A stretch of DNA of 60,858 nucleotides. Source: an uncultured Dysgonomonas sp. (lineage in GTDB: Bacteria > Bacteroidota > Bacteroidia > Bacteroidales > Dysgonomonadaceae). Shown here piece by piece: positions 18,503 through 27,035 of the stretch; within the stretch, counting starts at the first letter, position 1, and each line of letters begins with the position of its first letter. The notes under the pieces were generated by a model that was not told where the DNA came from, searched no databases, and saw nothing but the letters and a program-made list of their open reading frames with translations. The stretch spans positions 1 through 60,858 of the forward strand of contig NZ_CAKUOF010000021.1 in the NCBI RefSeq assembly GCF_934668725.1. The letters run 5' to 3'. Made by a program: the position numbers and the translations under genes.

Positions 18503-18515
18503 AGGTGTCAGACCT
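18503..18515. repeat. Dispersed 13-bp dyad, copy 4, in the LRR gene leader
   Basis: AGGTGTCAGACCT, one change from the copy at 14297, ending 12 bp from the LRR gene start codon. Confidence 0.5.
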
Positions 18516-18762
18516 TTTATTACTTAGACAAGATAAATACGTACTTTTTCTTTAAATTTATAGACAGTGTGATTATTGAATAGCCATATTCTTTACAAAA
18601 ATAGTAACAAAACTTTAATATCAGTAATTGCAAGTCTTTAATGATACGCCTAAGAACAAAACTATATAATACTTTTTTGATTGTGTAGCTAATAAATAGT
18701 TCAGCGAATTTAATATTTTTGTCGATTTAGCTGATTTGATAACGAACCTGTCAATTTATTTC

Positions 18763-18770
18763 TAATTTTG
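18763..18770 (+). promoter_or_regulatory. Candidate -7 element for the LolD-like gene
   Basis: TAATTTTG matches the Bacteroidota -7 consensus TAnnTTTG. It would place transcription initiation shortly before the ATG at 18801 and argues against the earlier start at 18768. No well-spaced -33 TTG is visible. Confidence 0.4.
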
Positions 18771-18800
18771 TTTACAATTAAGGATGAAAGAATTCAATAT

Positions 18801-19451
18801 ATGATAGAAGTACAGAATGTAACCAAAAGTTACGGGCAGTTGCAAGTCCTTAAAGGTATAAATTTGCATGTAAACCCAAGTGAAATTGTATCTATTGTGG
18901 GAGCAAGCGGTGCAGGCAAAACTACTCTGCTACAGATAATAGGTACTCTCGATAAGGCTGATTCGGGAACAGTTATCATCAATGGGCAAAAAGTTACCGG
19001 ATTAAATGATACCGGAGTTTCTGATTTCAGAAACCGGAACATTGGGTTTGTTTTTCAGTTTCATCAGTTATTACCCGAATTTACCGCTCTCGAAAATGTA
19101 ATGATCCCGGCTTTAATTGGTAGAGCCAAAGAGTGGGAGGCCAAGAAAAAAGCGAAAGAATTACTCGAGTTACTGGGTTTGTCTTCGCGATTGGAACATA
19201 AGCCGAATGAACTTTCAGGTGGAGAAAAACAGCGGGTAGCGGTGGCTCGTGCATTGATTAATAATCCTTCGGTTATATTAGCCGATGAACCATCGGGTAG
19301 TCTCGATACCGAAAATAAAATAGAACTCCATAAACTGTTTTTTGATTTACGAGATCAGTTCGGACAAACGTTTGTAATTGTAACGCATGATGAGGAGTTG
19401 GCGAAAATAACCGATCGTACCATCCACATGAAAGACGGATTAATTTTATAA
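18801..19451 (+). CDS. ABC transporter ATP-binding protein, LolD-like
   Basis: A 216-residue cytoplasmic ATPase of the LolD/MacB class. It has Walker A GASGAGKTT, Q-loop in FVFQFHQLLPEFTALENV, signature LSGGEKQRVAVARAL, Walker B VILADEPSGSLD and the switch histidine in IVTHDEEL. FQFHQLLPEFTALENV is typical of LolD, the ATPase of the lipoprotein-releasing LolCDE complex. No LolC/E permease lies next to it, so the partner must be elsewhere. That is usual in Bacteroidota. The start is MIEVQNVTKSYG; the frame continues upstream to 18768, but that would overlap the -7 element. Confidence 0.88.
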   Translation: MIEVQNVTKSYGQLQVLKGINLHVNPSEIVSIVGASGAGKTTLLQIIGTLDKADSGTVIINGQKVTGLNDTGVSDFRNRNIGFVFQFHQLLPEFTALENVMIPALIGRAKEWEAKKKAKELLELLGLSSRLEHKPNELSGGEKQRVAVARALINNPSVILADEPSGSLDTENKIELHKLFFDLRDQFGQTFVIVTHDEELAKITDRTIHMKDGLIL

Positions 19452-19581
19452 TAACGCAGCTCCTTTCGATACTCTGATAATTAACCTGGAGAAGTGAGAT
19501 CATTATAAATTTTATATAGTGATAGATACTTTTGATAAAGAACTTAATCTGAAAATTGAAGTTCTATTGGCATTTATATTA

Positions 19582-19589
19582 TATATTTG
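19582..19589 (+). promoter_or_regulatory. Candidate -7 element for the metal-uptake pair
   Basis: TATATTTG matches TAnnTTTG and lies 38 bp ahead of the GTG of the small Cys/His protein. A TTG at 19556-19558 is somewhat far for a -33 element. Confidence 0.4.
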
Positions 19590-19627
19590 TTGAATATTTA
19601 GGTTAAAACAGAAATCTGACCAATCAA

Positions 19628-19966
19628 GTGAAAGTGCAATTAATAAACAGGCAGAGAATTGCCTCGTTATTTATAATCGCCTTCTTCGGTGTAATACTGA
19701 TGAAGCCGGTTCACTTTTTGTTTGTTGATCACGAATCGCATTATACTACACATCCTCATGCGGACGGAAAATCAGCAGCCCTCCACCAGGATTGTGATAT
19801 CTGTCTTTTCATGTTTCAGGCATTTACTCCGCAGCAGTTTGCCGAGCTGCAACATTATTTTGACATTTACTTTGCTGAAATTATACAAGCTGATGTTCAA
19901 ACCTGGGCTTATCAGTTTTTACCTCACATTTCCCTTCGTGCCCCTCCGGTAGATGGTCTTTGTTAA
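19628..19966 (+). CDS. Small Cys/His-rich membrane-anchored protein upstream of a TonB receptor
   Basis: A 112-residue protein with one N-terminal hydrophobic helix (about 12-32), then an extracytoplasmic region with HESHYTTHPHADG and HQDCDICLFMFQ. The clustered histidines and CxxC suggest metal binding. Small proteins of this kind (DUF2946-like) commonly precede metal-related TonB receptors. It starts with GTG at 19628. A TonB receptor with a His/Asp-rich loop follows 400 bp downstream in the same direction. Role inferred: periplasmic metal capture or sensing for that receptor. Family assignment is tentative. Confidence 0.65.
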   Translation: MKVQLINRQRIASLFIIAFFGVILMKPVHFLFVDHESHYTTHPHADGKSAALHQDCDICLFMFQAFTPQQFAELQHYFDIYFAEIIQADVQTWAYQFLPHISLRAPPVDGLC

Positions 19967-20366
19967 GTTCCTCAGAGTTTTCTATTGTTTTTATGTAAAG
20001 GTGAACTAATTAGTTCTCCATACGGGGTGGGCTTATAGTTCTGTTCCTGTAGATATACATATATCAATAGTTCGTTTACATTGTTTAAAATCAAGTTATT
20101 CTAATTGTTATATCAGGGTTTCAAGGCTTCTTGTCTCTTTGTTATAATATATGATGCAGAGAAATTTCTGCATGCATAGTTGATATTATTCGAAAAAGAA
20201 ATTTACATTTTTAGCTGTACTAGTCTAATATCAACTTTAATTAAGGATTCAGATTTATTTATTGTCTTTCTAATATATAACTACGATTGATAGTTATAAT
20301 TTATAGAAATGACATAAAATACTTCCTGTTCTTATTCGGTTGTTATTTATAAAATATTGAAAACTA
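19967..20366. other. 400-bp leader region before the TonB receptor
   Basis: AT-rich, with no ORF. It holds an 11-bp perfect inverted repeat, AGTTGATATTA at 20178-20188 and its complement at 20226-20236, separated by 37 bp. This could be a regulator site or a large mRNA hairpin. I see no known riboswitch. Confidence 0.4.
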
Positions 20367-22850
20367 ATGAAAATAATATATATACATAAAAGAACGTCTT
20401 TCATAAAAAGGTCTTTGACTTTAATCTTCATATGCCTGCTCTCTTTAACAACGGTATTTGCCGATAATACTAACGTTGATACCCGGTCGTTGCAAGGATT
20501 CATTACAGATGAGAAAGATGGGGAAGCATTAATGGGCGTAAATATTTATCTTCCCGATTTGAAAAAAGGGGCTATTACTGATGATAAAGGATATTATCGG
20601 ATTGATAATCTGCCTATGGTGAGAACCACTATACAAGTAAGCTATTTAGGGCATCAAACTATTGTGCAGACTATTGATCTAAGATCGGTTAATAGTATGA
20701 ATTTCGAATTGAAGGAGTCGACTGCCGAAATCAACGAAGTGGTAGTTACCTCTCTAACCGGAAGTTCTCTGATTAAGCGCACACCTTCTCCGATATCTTT
20801 TGTTGCAAGGAAAGAACTTCTGCAACAATCGTCCACTAATATCATAGATGCTATATCGCGTCAACCGGGAGTATCACAAATAACTACCGGAGCAGGTATT
20901 TCTAAACCGGTAATCCGTGGTTTGGGATATAACCGTGTAGTGGTTGTTAATGACGGAGTACGCCAGGAAGGACAACAGTGGGGCGATGAGCATGGTATTG
21001 AGATTGACCCTCAATCGGTAAGTTCGGTGGAAATACTGAAAGGACCTGCCAGTTTAATGTATGGTTCGGATGCTATGGCAGGCGTTATCAATTTTCAATC
21101 TGAGCCTGTATTACCCGATGGTTCTATTGAGGCAAATGTATTGACAGAGTATCAAACCAATAATGGCTTGATTAATTATTCGGTAAATACGGCCGGGAAT
21201 AAAGGCGGTATTGTGTGGAATGCCAGATATAGTGATAAATGGGCTCATTCGTATAAAAACAAATATGATGGATATGTTTTTAATTCGGGATTTAAGGAAA
21301 GAGCTGTTTCCGGATTATTAGGTGTAAATAAAAATTGGGGATATTCTCACTTAACTTTAGATTATTATAATATTACCCCCGGTATTGTTGAGGGAGAGCG
21401 TGATGATGAGACAGGACGATTCTTAAGACCGGCTATTATTGATGGTAAAGAAGGCTCGGCTATTGCCACTGATAAAGATGGCAGGTCTTACAGGCAATTT
21501 GTGCCTTATCAACAAGTGTATCATTACAAAGCTGTTTCGAACAGTAATATTATATTAGGGGATGGTAGTTTGCGTACCATTTTGGGTTACCAGCAAAACC
21601 GCCGTCAGGAATTTGAAAATGTATTGAATAGGGATGAGTATGCTTTGTATTTCCAATTGCATACCTTTAATTATGATGTGCGCTATACATTTCCCGAAAT
21701 CAGCGGTTATAAGTTTGTGACAGGTATAAACGGAATGTATCAGTCTTCGTTAAATAAGGGGCATGAAAAACTTCTGCCCGAGTATAAGCTGTTTGATATG
21801 GGAGTATTTGTTATTGCTTCCAAGAGTTTCGGTAAATTGGATATAAGCGGAGGATTGCGCTTCGACCATCGCCACCAAAATGTAAAAGAGTTCGAACCTC
21901 ATGTGCATGACCATGGAGATGGTGGTCATGATGACCATGAGGAGGGAGACGATCACGACCATGACCACGAACCGCAGATATTTCCGGCATATACCCGAAA
22001 CTTCAATGGGTTGAGCGGAAGTTTAGGATTTACTTACCAGTTATCGGATGGTTGGTATACAAAGTTGAATCTTTCACATGGATTTCGTGCTCCTAATATC
22101 AGTGAGTTAGCTTCTAACGGAGCACACGGAGGTGCTGTTCGTTATGAAATTGGTAATCCTAATCTGAAAGCCGAAAACAGTTGGCAGGCAGATTTAGGTT
22201 TTGGTTATTCCTCACCGGTAATATCAGGGGAAGTTTCGCTATTTGCTAATCGTATCAATAATTATATTTTTTCGCATAAATTATTGGATGAGGATGGACA
22301 CGATTTGTTGACGGATGGATATAAAACATTTCAGTTTGTATCTGGAAATGCCCGTATTCTGGGAGGTGAGATAAGTATAGACATACATCCTATTGAAAGA
22401 TTACATTTTCAGAATTCGTTCTCTTATGTGAACTCAGTGCAGTTGAACCAACCCGATTCTACAAAATATTTACCTTTTACGCCTGCTCCTAAGTTGATCT
22501 CCGACTTACGTTTCGATTTGATTCGTCATGGTAAGACGCTAAATAATACGTATGTATCGGTTGGTGTTGAATGTAATTTGAAACAAGACCGCATCTTTTC
22601 GGCTTTTGATACCGAAACTGTAACACCGGCTTACGCTTTGCTGAATGCTTCATTCGGAACCGACTTTGTACACAAAGGGCGTACATGGGCATCACTTTAT
22701 TTTACGGCAAATAATTTAACGAACAAGGCTTATCAGAATCACTTGAGCCGCCTGAAATATACAGATGTAAATCAAGTCACAGGCCGCGAGGGAGTCTTTA
22801 ATATGGGACGTAATTTTGGAATAAAATTACTTATTCCCTTAAGCTTCTGA
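20367..22850 (+). CDS. TonB-dependent receptor with His/Asp-rich loop (probable metal importer)
   Basis: An 827-residue outer-membrane protein: signal peptide (about 1-32), a carboxypeptidase-regulatory-like domain (about 43-118, LQGFITDEKDGEALMGVNIY), a plug domain (about 135-245, with RQPGVSQITTGAGISKPVIRGLGYNRVVV) and a 22-strand-type barrel ending in a C-terminal aromatic-rich strand (IKLLIPLSF). An extracellular-loop-like segment at about 509-535 is packed with His and Asp (HVHDHGDGGHDDH and further DHDHDH). This resembles ZnuD-type zinc receptors, so zinc or another transition metal is the likely cargo. The Cys/His small protein upstream supports this. The exact metal is unknown. Confidence 0.85.
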   Translation: MKIIYIHKRTSFIKRSLTLIFICLLSLTTVFADNTNVDTRSLQGFITDEKDGEALMGVNIYLPDLKKGAITDDKGYYRIDNLPMVRTTIQVSYLGHQTIVQTIDLRSVNSMNFELKESTAEINEVVVTSLTGSSLIKRTPSPISFVARKELLQQSSTNIIDAISRQPGVSQITTGAGISKPVIRGLGYNRVVVVNDGVRQEGQQWGDEHGIEIDPQSVSSVEILKGPASLMYGSDAMAGVINFQSEPVLPDGSIEANVLTEYQTNNGLINYSVNTAGNKGGIVWNARYSDKWAHSYKNKYDGYVFNSGFKERAVSGLLGVNKNWGYSHLTLDYYNITPGIVEGERDDETGRFLRPAIIDGKEGSAIATDKDGRSYRQFVPYQQVYHYKAVSNSNIILGDGSLRTILGYQQNRRQEFENVLNRDEYALYFQLHTFNYDVRYTFPEISGYKFVTGINGMYQSSLNKGHEKLLPEYKLFDMGVFVIASKSFGKLDISGGLRFDHRHQNVKEFEPHVHDHGDGGHDDHEEGDDHDHDHEPQIFPAYTRNFNGLSGSLGFTYQLSDGWYTKLNLSHGFRAPNISELASNGAHGGAVRYEIGNPNLKAENSWQADLGFGYSSPVISGEVSLFANRINNYIFSHKLLDEDGHDLLTDGYKTFQFVSGNARILGGEISIDIHPIERLHFQNSFSYVNSVQLNQPDSTKYLPFTPAPKLISDLRFDLIRHGKTLNNTYVSVGVECNLKQDRIFSAFDTETVTPAYALLNASFGTDFVHKGRTWASLYFTANNLTNKAYQNHLSRLKYTDVNQVTGREGVFNMGRNFGIKLLIPLSF

Positions 22851-22888
22851 TAACAGCTTTTCTTTCTTTTAATCAAAGTTTATATATT

Positions 22889-22945
22889 ATACCGGCAGTG
22901 CGGTACCCGAATACATTATTCATAGGGTATTGTATCTGCCGGTAT
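22889..22945. terminator. Long GC-tipped hairpin after the TonB receptor
   Basis: ATACCGGCAG (22889-22898) pairs with CTGCCGGTAT (22936-22945), with further imperfect pairing inside and outside. No strong T-run follows, so it may act as a terminator or an mRNA 3-prime stabiliser. Confidence 0.5.
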
Positions 22946-23125
22946 ATAATTAATGGGTATTTTATAAGACGAGAATTGTTGGTTTTGCTGGAGAAAAATG
23001 CCGAATAAGTTTGGTTAATAGATGTATATAAAACCAAAGGAATTTTAAGTGAACTATTGTTTTTGATATTTGTTATTTTTTATAATAGTTATATCAATTA
23101 ATTATCCCGAATATCTGCATTAGCA

Positions 23126-25516
23126 ATGATTGGAACTGAAAAACATAAAATAAAAGATATGCCTCTATTTACGCGTGTACACAGTTTGGTTCTATGCCTA
23201 TTTCTCTGTTGCCAGCTTGTAGCCACAGCACAGGATGTTCAAACAAGCGAACAAATGATAAATTCATTTAGGGATTTTTCCGGTAAAGATAGCTTTCCGG
23301 ATGCGTCGTCTTTGATAACGCGTTTGATCGAAGATCATGTAAATGGCGATTATTTGAAAAAGCCTTACTATGACTACAATCTGTACGAAAAAACTTTTGT
23401 CAACATCATCGAAAGGAATGATACTGCGACATCTCAACAAAAACAGCATCTTGGTAAGAAAAAGTCTGCACTATTTTCTAAGTATATAATTCAACCTTTC
23501 GATTTTATTCTCGATTATGCACGCTCGGGTAATGTAGACGGGCAGAAAAATATAACAGTTTTGTTGTTTGAGAATTATGAGTCTTTTTATGCCGATAACC
23601 TTAAAAAGAAAAAGGGACAGACCCTTGAGGCTTCACAAAGTAACGGGCTTTTTAAGAATATCGGCTTTCAAAATATATCATCTTTTCTGGATGAGGTTTT
23701 TGGGAGTACCGATCTTTTTAAAGAAAATAACGATATAATGTTGCTTTCGTTTAAAGGACCGCTTCACAAATCGAACATGGGGACTTATACGTATCGGTTA
23801 ACAGGCAAAGTTCAGATAGACGGTGTCCCGTGTTATGAGGTTTTCTTTTTCTGTAAAAATATGAAGCAGAATGCTTTTGCAGGGAGGTTATATATATCGG
23901 AAGGGGATAAACCTGCTTTGATGGAAGCTGATTTTACATTTAATAATCCTCAAACGGTTAATTATCTCAATGATATACTCTTTAAGCATTATTATAGCAG
24001 GGTTGATTCTACTCTGGTTCCGGTAAAGAATGAGAATGTTTTATTTGTTGGTAATAGAGACAAAAGAACTATGGCGGTATCAAGAACATACGTTTTTTCG
24101 GATTATAGTTTCGATAAACCCGCAAGATCATTGAAATGGGGTGACAACATAGAAAAAAGATATTTTAAGAGAGACTCTGCCTATTGGGCAAATATAAGAC
24201 CGATCCCTCTGACTGATGCTCAGAGCGAGGTTTACAATCTGGAGGATGCAAGTAATAACAGTAAAAAATTTACTCGTTTGGAAAGAACGGTTACTCTTAT
24301 CATGAGCAATGCTTATAATCTTGGAGGAGTAAATGGCAAATTTCAATTATCACCATTGACTCACTTTATAAGCTACAATCAAATGGAAGGTTTAAGGCTA
24401 AGAGTAGGGGGGAATACGATGATTAATTTTTCGGATCAATTCCAGTTGGGCGGTTATATGGCTTACGGAACTAAAGATCAAAAAATGAAATATCAGGCTA
24501 ACTTGGCCTATTCTCTTGTACCAAAGCAAGAATCCCTTTGGGAGTATCCTAAAAAAATAATAGCTTTTACTTATGCTTCAGATTTAAATATACCCGGACA
24601 AAATGTCCTGGATATGGTGAGGGATAATGTTTTTCAGTCCTTTATGAGAACTCCGACAAATAATATGTCTTTGCAAAGGGTAGGTTTACTTACTTTTGAG
24701 AGTGAGAATAGTCATAATCTGTCTTATAAAATAGGAGGTAAGATAACCTATGACAGACCTATGGGGGTTGTGAGGTATTTAAAACCCGTAAATGGAACCG
24801 ATACTATGGTTGTTAACAATATAACCAGTACCGATCTGATACTGTCGTTGCGTTTTGCTCCGGGTGAGAGATTTATTCAAGTAAAACAGAACCGTGTAGC
24901 TATCAGGCGTGCAGTTATTGAAGTTGGTGTTACCTATCGTAAAGGTATTAAAGGCCTATTTGGAGCAGGATATAACTACGATGTATTGAACTTGAATCTT
25001 TTCAAAAGAGTCAGTCTGCCCGAAAACTCAGGAATAATAGATACCGATTTGTCGGCAGGTAAAATGTGGGGACGGGTACCTTTTCCGCTATTGTTTGTAC
25101 CCGAAGGAAACCAGAGTTATGTGTTCAGTCCTACGGCGTATAATAATATGAATTTTTATGAATTTGCAACTGACAGATTTGTTTCTGCTACGGTCAATTC
25201 AATGCTCAATTGGTCACCTGCACGTTTGTTTGATAAGAATAACAAAATGAAGATATGTTTGGGAGGAAAAGTATTATATGGAGCTTTATCCGATAATAAT
25301 AATCCTGCCTATCATTCGGATCTGTTTGTTTTCAATAATGGTATTACAGCCTTAGGAGACAGACCTTATGCTGAGGTTAATATCGGATTGGCGAATATAT
25401 TTAACTTGTTGCGGATTGACTATGTGCGTAGATTGACTTACACATCATCTAACAGTTTAGAGGGTAGCCCGATATCTAATGGGAGAATCATGTTGTCGGG
25501 CAGTATTGCTTTCTGA
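23126..25516 (+). CDS. DUF5686 outer-membrane protein
   Basis: A 796-residue exported protein. The ATG at 23159 (MPLFTRVHSLVLCLFLCC) gives a more conventional signal peptide than the annotated first codon. The body contains the DUF5686 pattern: an N-terminal helical region with DYNLYEKTF, a beta region with FFFCKNMKQNAFAGRLYI and a C-terminal stretch rich in alternating hydrophobics (about 430-796) expected to form a barrel and ending in a phenylalanine. Many family members have an N-terminal carboxypeptidase-regulatory domain; this one lacks it. Function is unknown; an outer-membrane assembly or transport role is only a guess. Monocistronic. Confidence 0.7.
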   Translation: MIGTEKHKIKDMPLFTRVHSLVLCLFLCCQLVATAQDVQTSEQMINSFRDFSGKDSFPDASSLITRLIEDHVNGDYLKKPYYDYNLYEKTFVNIIERNDTATSQQKQHLGKKKSALFSKYIIQPFDFILDYARSGNVDGQKNITVLLFENYESFYADNLKKKKGQTLEASQSNGLFKNIGFQNISSFLDEVFGSTDLFKENNDIMLLSFKGPLHKSNMGTYTYRLTGKVQIDGVPCYEVFFFCKNMKQNAFAGRLYISEGDKPALMEADFTFNNPQTVNYLNDILFKHYYSRVDSTLVPVKNENVLFVGNRDKRTMAVSRTYVFSDYSFDKPARSLKWGDNIEKRYFKRDSAYWANIRPIPLTDAQSEVYNLEDASNNSKKFTRLERTVTLIMSNAYNLGGVNGKFQLSPLTHFISYNQMEGLRLRVGGNTMINFSDQFQLGGYMAYGTKDQKMKYQANLAYSLVPKQESLWEYPKKIIAFTYASDLNIPGQNVLDMVRDNVFQSFMRTPTNNMSLQRVGLLTFESENSHNLSYKIGGKITYDRPMGVVRYLKPVNGTDTMVVNNITSTDLILSLRFAPGERFIQVKQNRVAIRRAVIEVGVTYRKGIKGLFGAGYNYDVLNLNLFKRVSLPENSGIIDTDLSAGKMWGRVPFPLLFVPEGNQSYVFSPTAYNNMNFYEFATDRFVSATVNSMLNWSPARLFDKNNKMKICLGGKVLYGALSDNNNPAYHSDLFVFNNGITALGDRPYAEVNIGLANIFNLLRIDYVRRLTYTSSNSLEGSPISNGRIMLSGSIAF

Positions 25517-25573
25517 CTATATTGAGAGAAGTTAAAGTAAGTAGCGGTTTATTTTTCTGATTTATATATAAAA

Positions 25574-25604
25574 ATCGGGTAATTCAATTTGTGAATTACC
25601 CGAT
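25574..25604. terminator. Bidirectional terminator
   Basis: Perfect 13-bp stem (25574-25586 with 25592-25604), loop ATTTG, flanked by A and T residues. It lies between two convergent genes. Confidence 0.85.
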
Positions 25605-25629
25605 CTTAATTTATGGCAGTCGGTTTATA

Positions 25630-26859
25630 TTATTTTACCCAAACATTTACTATCTCTCCGATATAGAGCTTATGTAATTCTTTGCCGTTCCATTTTTTTG
25701 CTGCGTTGCTTTCTTTATCGGTTACAGCATCCTGAGATAAAGGTTGGGCAATCATTTTCTTGCATTCAAATATCATCCATGCTTCAGCAAATGCTGTTGC
25801 CCCCGAAGGTGTTTTTATCGGAGTTAGTCCCGAACCTTTTATTTTATCCTCGTTGCGCCCACTGGTTGACCCGCAATACTGAAGAGCATCCTTATAAGCC
25901 TCTGTATAAAAAGATACGGTGTAGGTATCTCCCTTATCCATCGTAGTGATCGAGTAACGTTGAGCGCCTAAGAAGCTAAATGCAACAGGCTTTTCCCAGA
26001 ATACCCCTAATCCTCCCCAAGATGCTGTCATTACATTTACATTTTCTCCTGATCCGGAAGTTATCAAGGTAGCTTCACTCAATAATTTGATGATGTTTCC
26101 GGGTATTTTGTCTGCGGTAATATGTCTGAATCCCGGTAGAGTGTTTATGTTAGCTCCTGCATCGGTTTCGGTGGGCTGTATCTCTATAGGTGAGCTGGCT
26201 GTGAGCGGAATTAATGGGATTGCAGGGGTTGTGGTTGTTTGAACTGTAGTTGCAGTTCTTTGAGCTTCAGCTTCAGCTGCACCTTCACGCCTTTTTACTC
26301 CATTGAGATATACGTCTATGGAGTTGAATATACCGTCGATAGTATCGATTGTGTTAATTCTGAATTTATCGTAATATCTATTTAGTTTTTCACCGTTTAA
26401 TGCCGCTTTGTCGCTAATCATTTCTTCTGCGGTATACAAGTCTTTATTGGAACCTTTGTCGTAATAATCGTATTTTATATTTTTTATTGTAACAAGACAT
26501 TCTCCTGATTCTATCTGAAGAATGAGTTGGTAAGTCATTGTAGTTTTGTCTAACGAAAGAGCTGTTTTCTTGAATACAATGTCTTTTTCGCCCCTGCATG
26601 CAATCGTTTTGTCGGCAGCATTTGATAATAGTACGCGTTGTTTGGGGTTGGTTTGAGACGAATAATTATCTTTTGCCCATATATCCATCAAATCGAATAT
26701 TTTATCGTCCGATATGGTATTGTTTACTTTTATAGCTTTGGAGAAGACAATTTTCCCATCCACCTCCGGAACTGAACCTTTTAGGTATTTGGAGTCGACC
26801 TGAGCATTAAGGCTGACAGCTATTGCTATCAATAATAAAGAAAAGATATGCTTTTTCAT
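25630..26859 (-). CDS. Exported fusion of DUF4468 and a flavin reductase-like domain
   Basis: A 409-residue protein with a signal peptide (1-19, ending LNAQ). Residues about 30-185 match DUF4468, a TBP-like-fold domain (KIVFSKAIKVNNTISDDKIFDLM, TMTYQLILQIESGECLVTIKNIKYDYY). After an Ala/Thr/Pro-rich linker (about 195-235), residues about 240-409 resemble flavoredoxin-type FMN-binding split-barrel proteins (VNVMTASWGGLGVFWEKPVAF, TVSFYTEAYKDALQYCGSTSGR, LHKLYIGEIVNVWV). If the second domain binds FMN, this would be a periplasmic flavoprotein. No neighbour suggests its partner. Confidence 0.75.
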   Translation of the reverse strand: MKKHIFSLLLIAIAVSLNAQVDSKYLKGSVPEVDGKIVFSKAIKVNNTISDDKIFDLMDIWAKDNYSSQTNPKQRVLLSNAADKTIACRGEKDIVFKKTALSLDKTTMTYQLILQIESGECLVTIKNIKYDYYDKGSNKDLYTAEEMISDKAALNGEKLNRYYDKFRINTIDTIDGIFNSIDVYLNGVKRREGAAEAEAQRTATTVQTTTTPAIPLIPLTASSPIEIQPTETDAGANINTLPGFRHITADKIPGNIIKLLSEATLITSGSGENVNVMTASWGGLGVFWEKPVAFSFLGAQRYSITTMDKGDTYTVSFYTEAYKDALQYCGSTSGRNEDKIKGSGLTPIKTPSGATAFAEAWMIFECKKMIAQPLSQDAVTDKESNAAKKWNGKELHKLYIGEIVNVWVK

Positions 26860-27027
26860 GATACATAAGTAAAGTAATATTTATTCAAAGATAGGAAAAT
26901 ATCAGGGAAATATGAGTTTAGATTTTGAAAATAAAGTGCTTAGTGATGATTGTTATAAGGCTTTTTATCTATTCGTAAAAGAGATGGGTACATTAAAAGT
27001 AGTACAAAATAGGAGAAAATAAAAAAA

Positions 27028-27035
27028 CAGATTTT
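27028..27035. repeat. IS target-site duplication, left copy
   Basis: CAGATTTT directly abuts the left end of the IS256-family element. The identical 8-mer is at 28450-28457. Confidence 0.8.

Noticed and set aside
18768..18800. Upstream extension of the LolD-like gene
   Set aside because: It would overlap the TAATTTTG promoter element and add 11 residues before the standard MIEVQNVTKSYG start.
19967..20366. Cobalamin or other riboswitch before the TonB receptor
   Set aside because: No conserved box or multi-stem layout was found, only one spaced inverted repeat.
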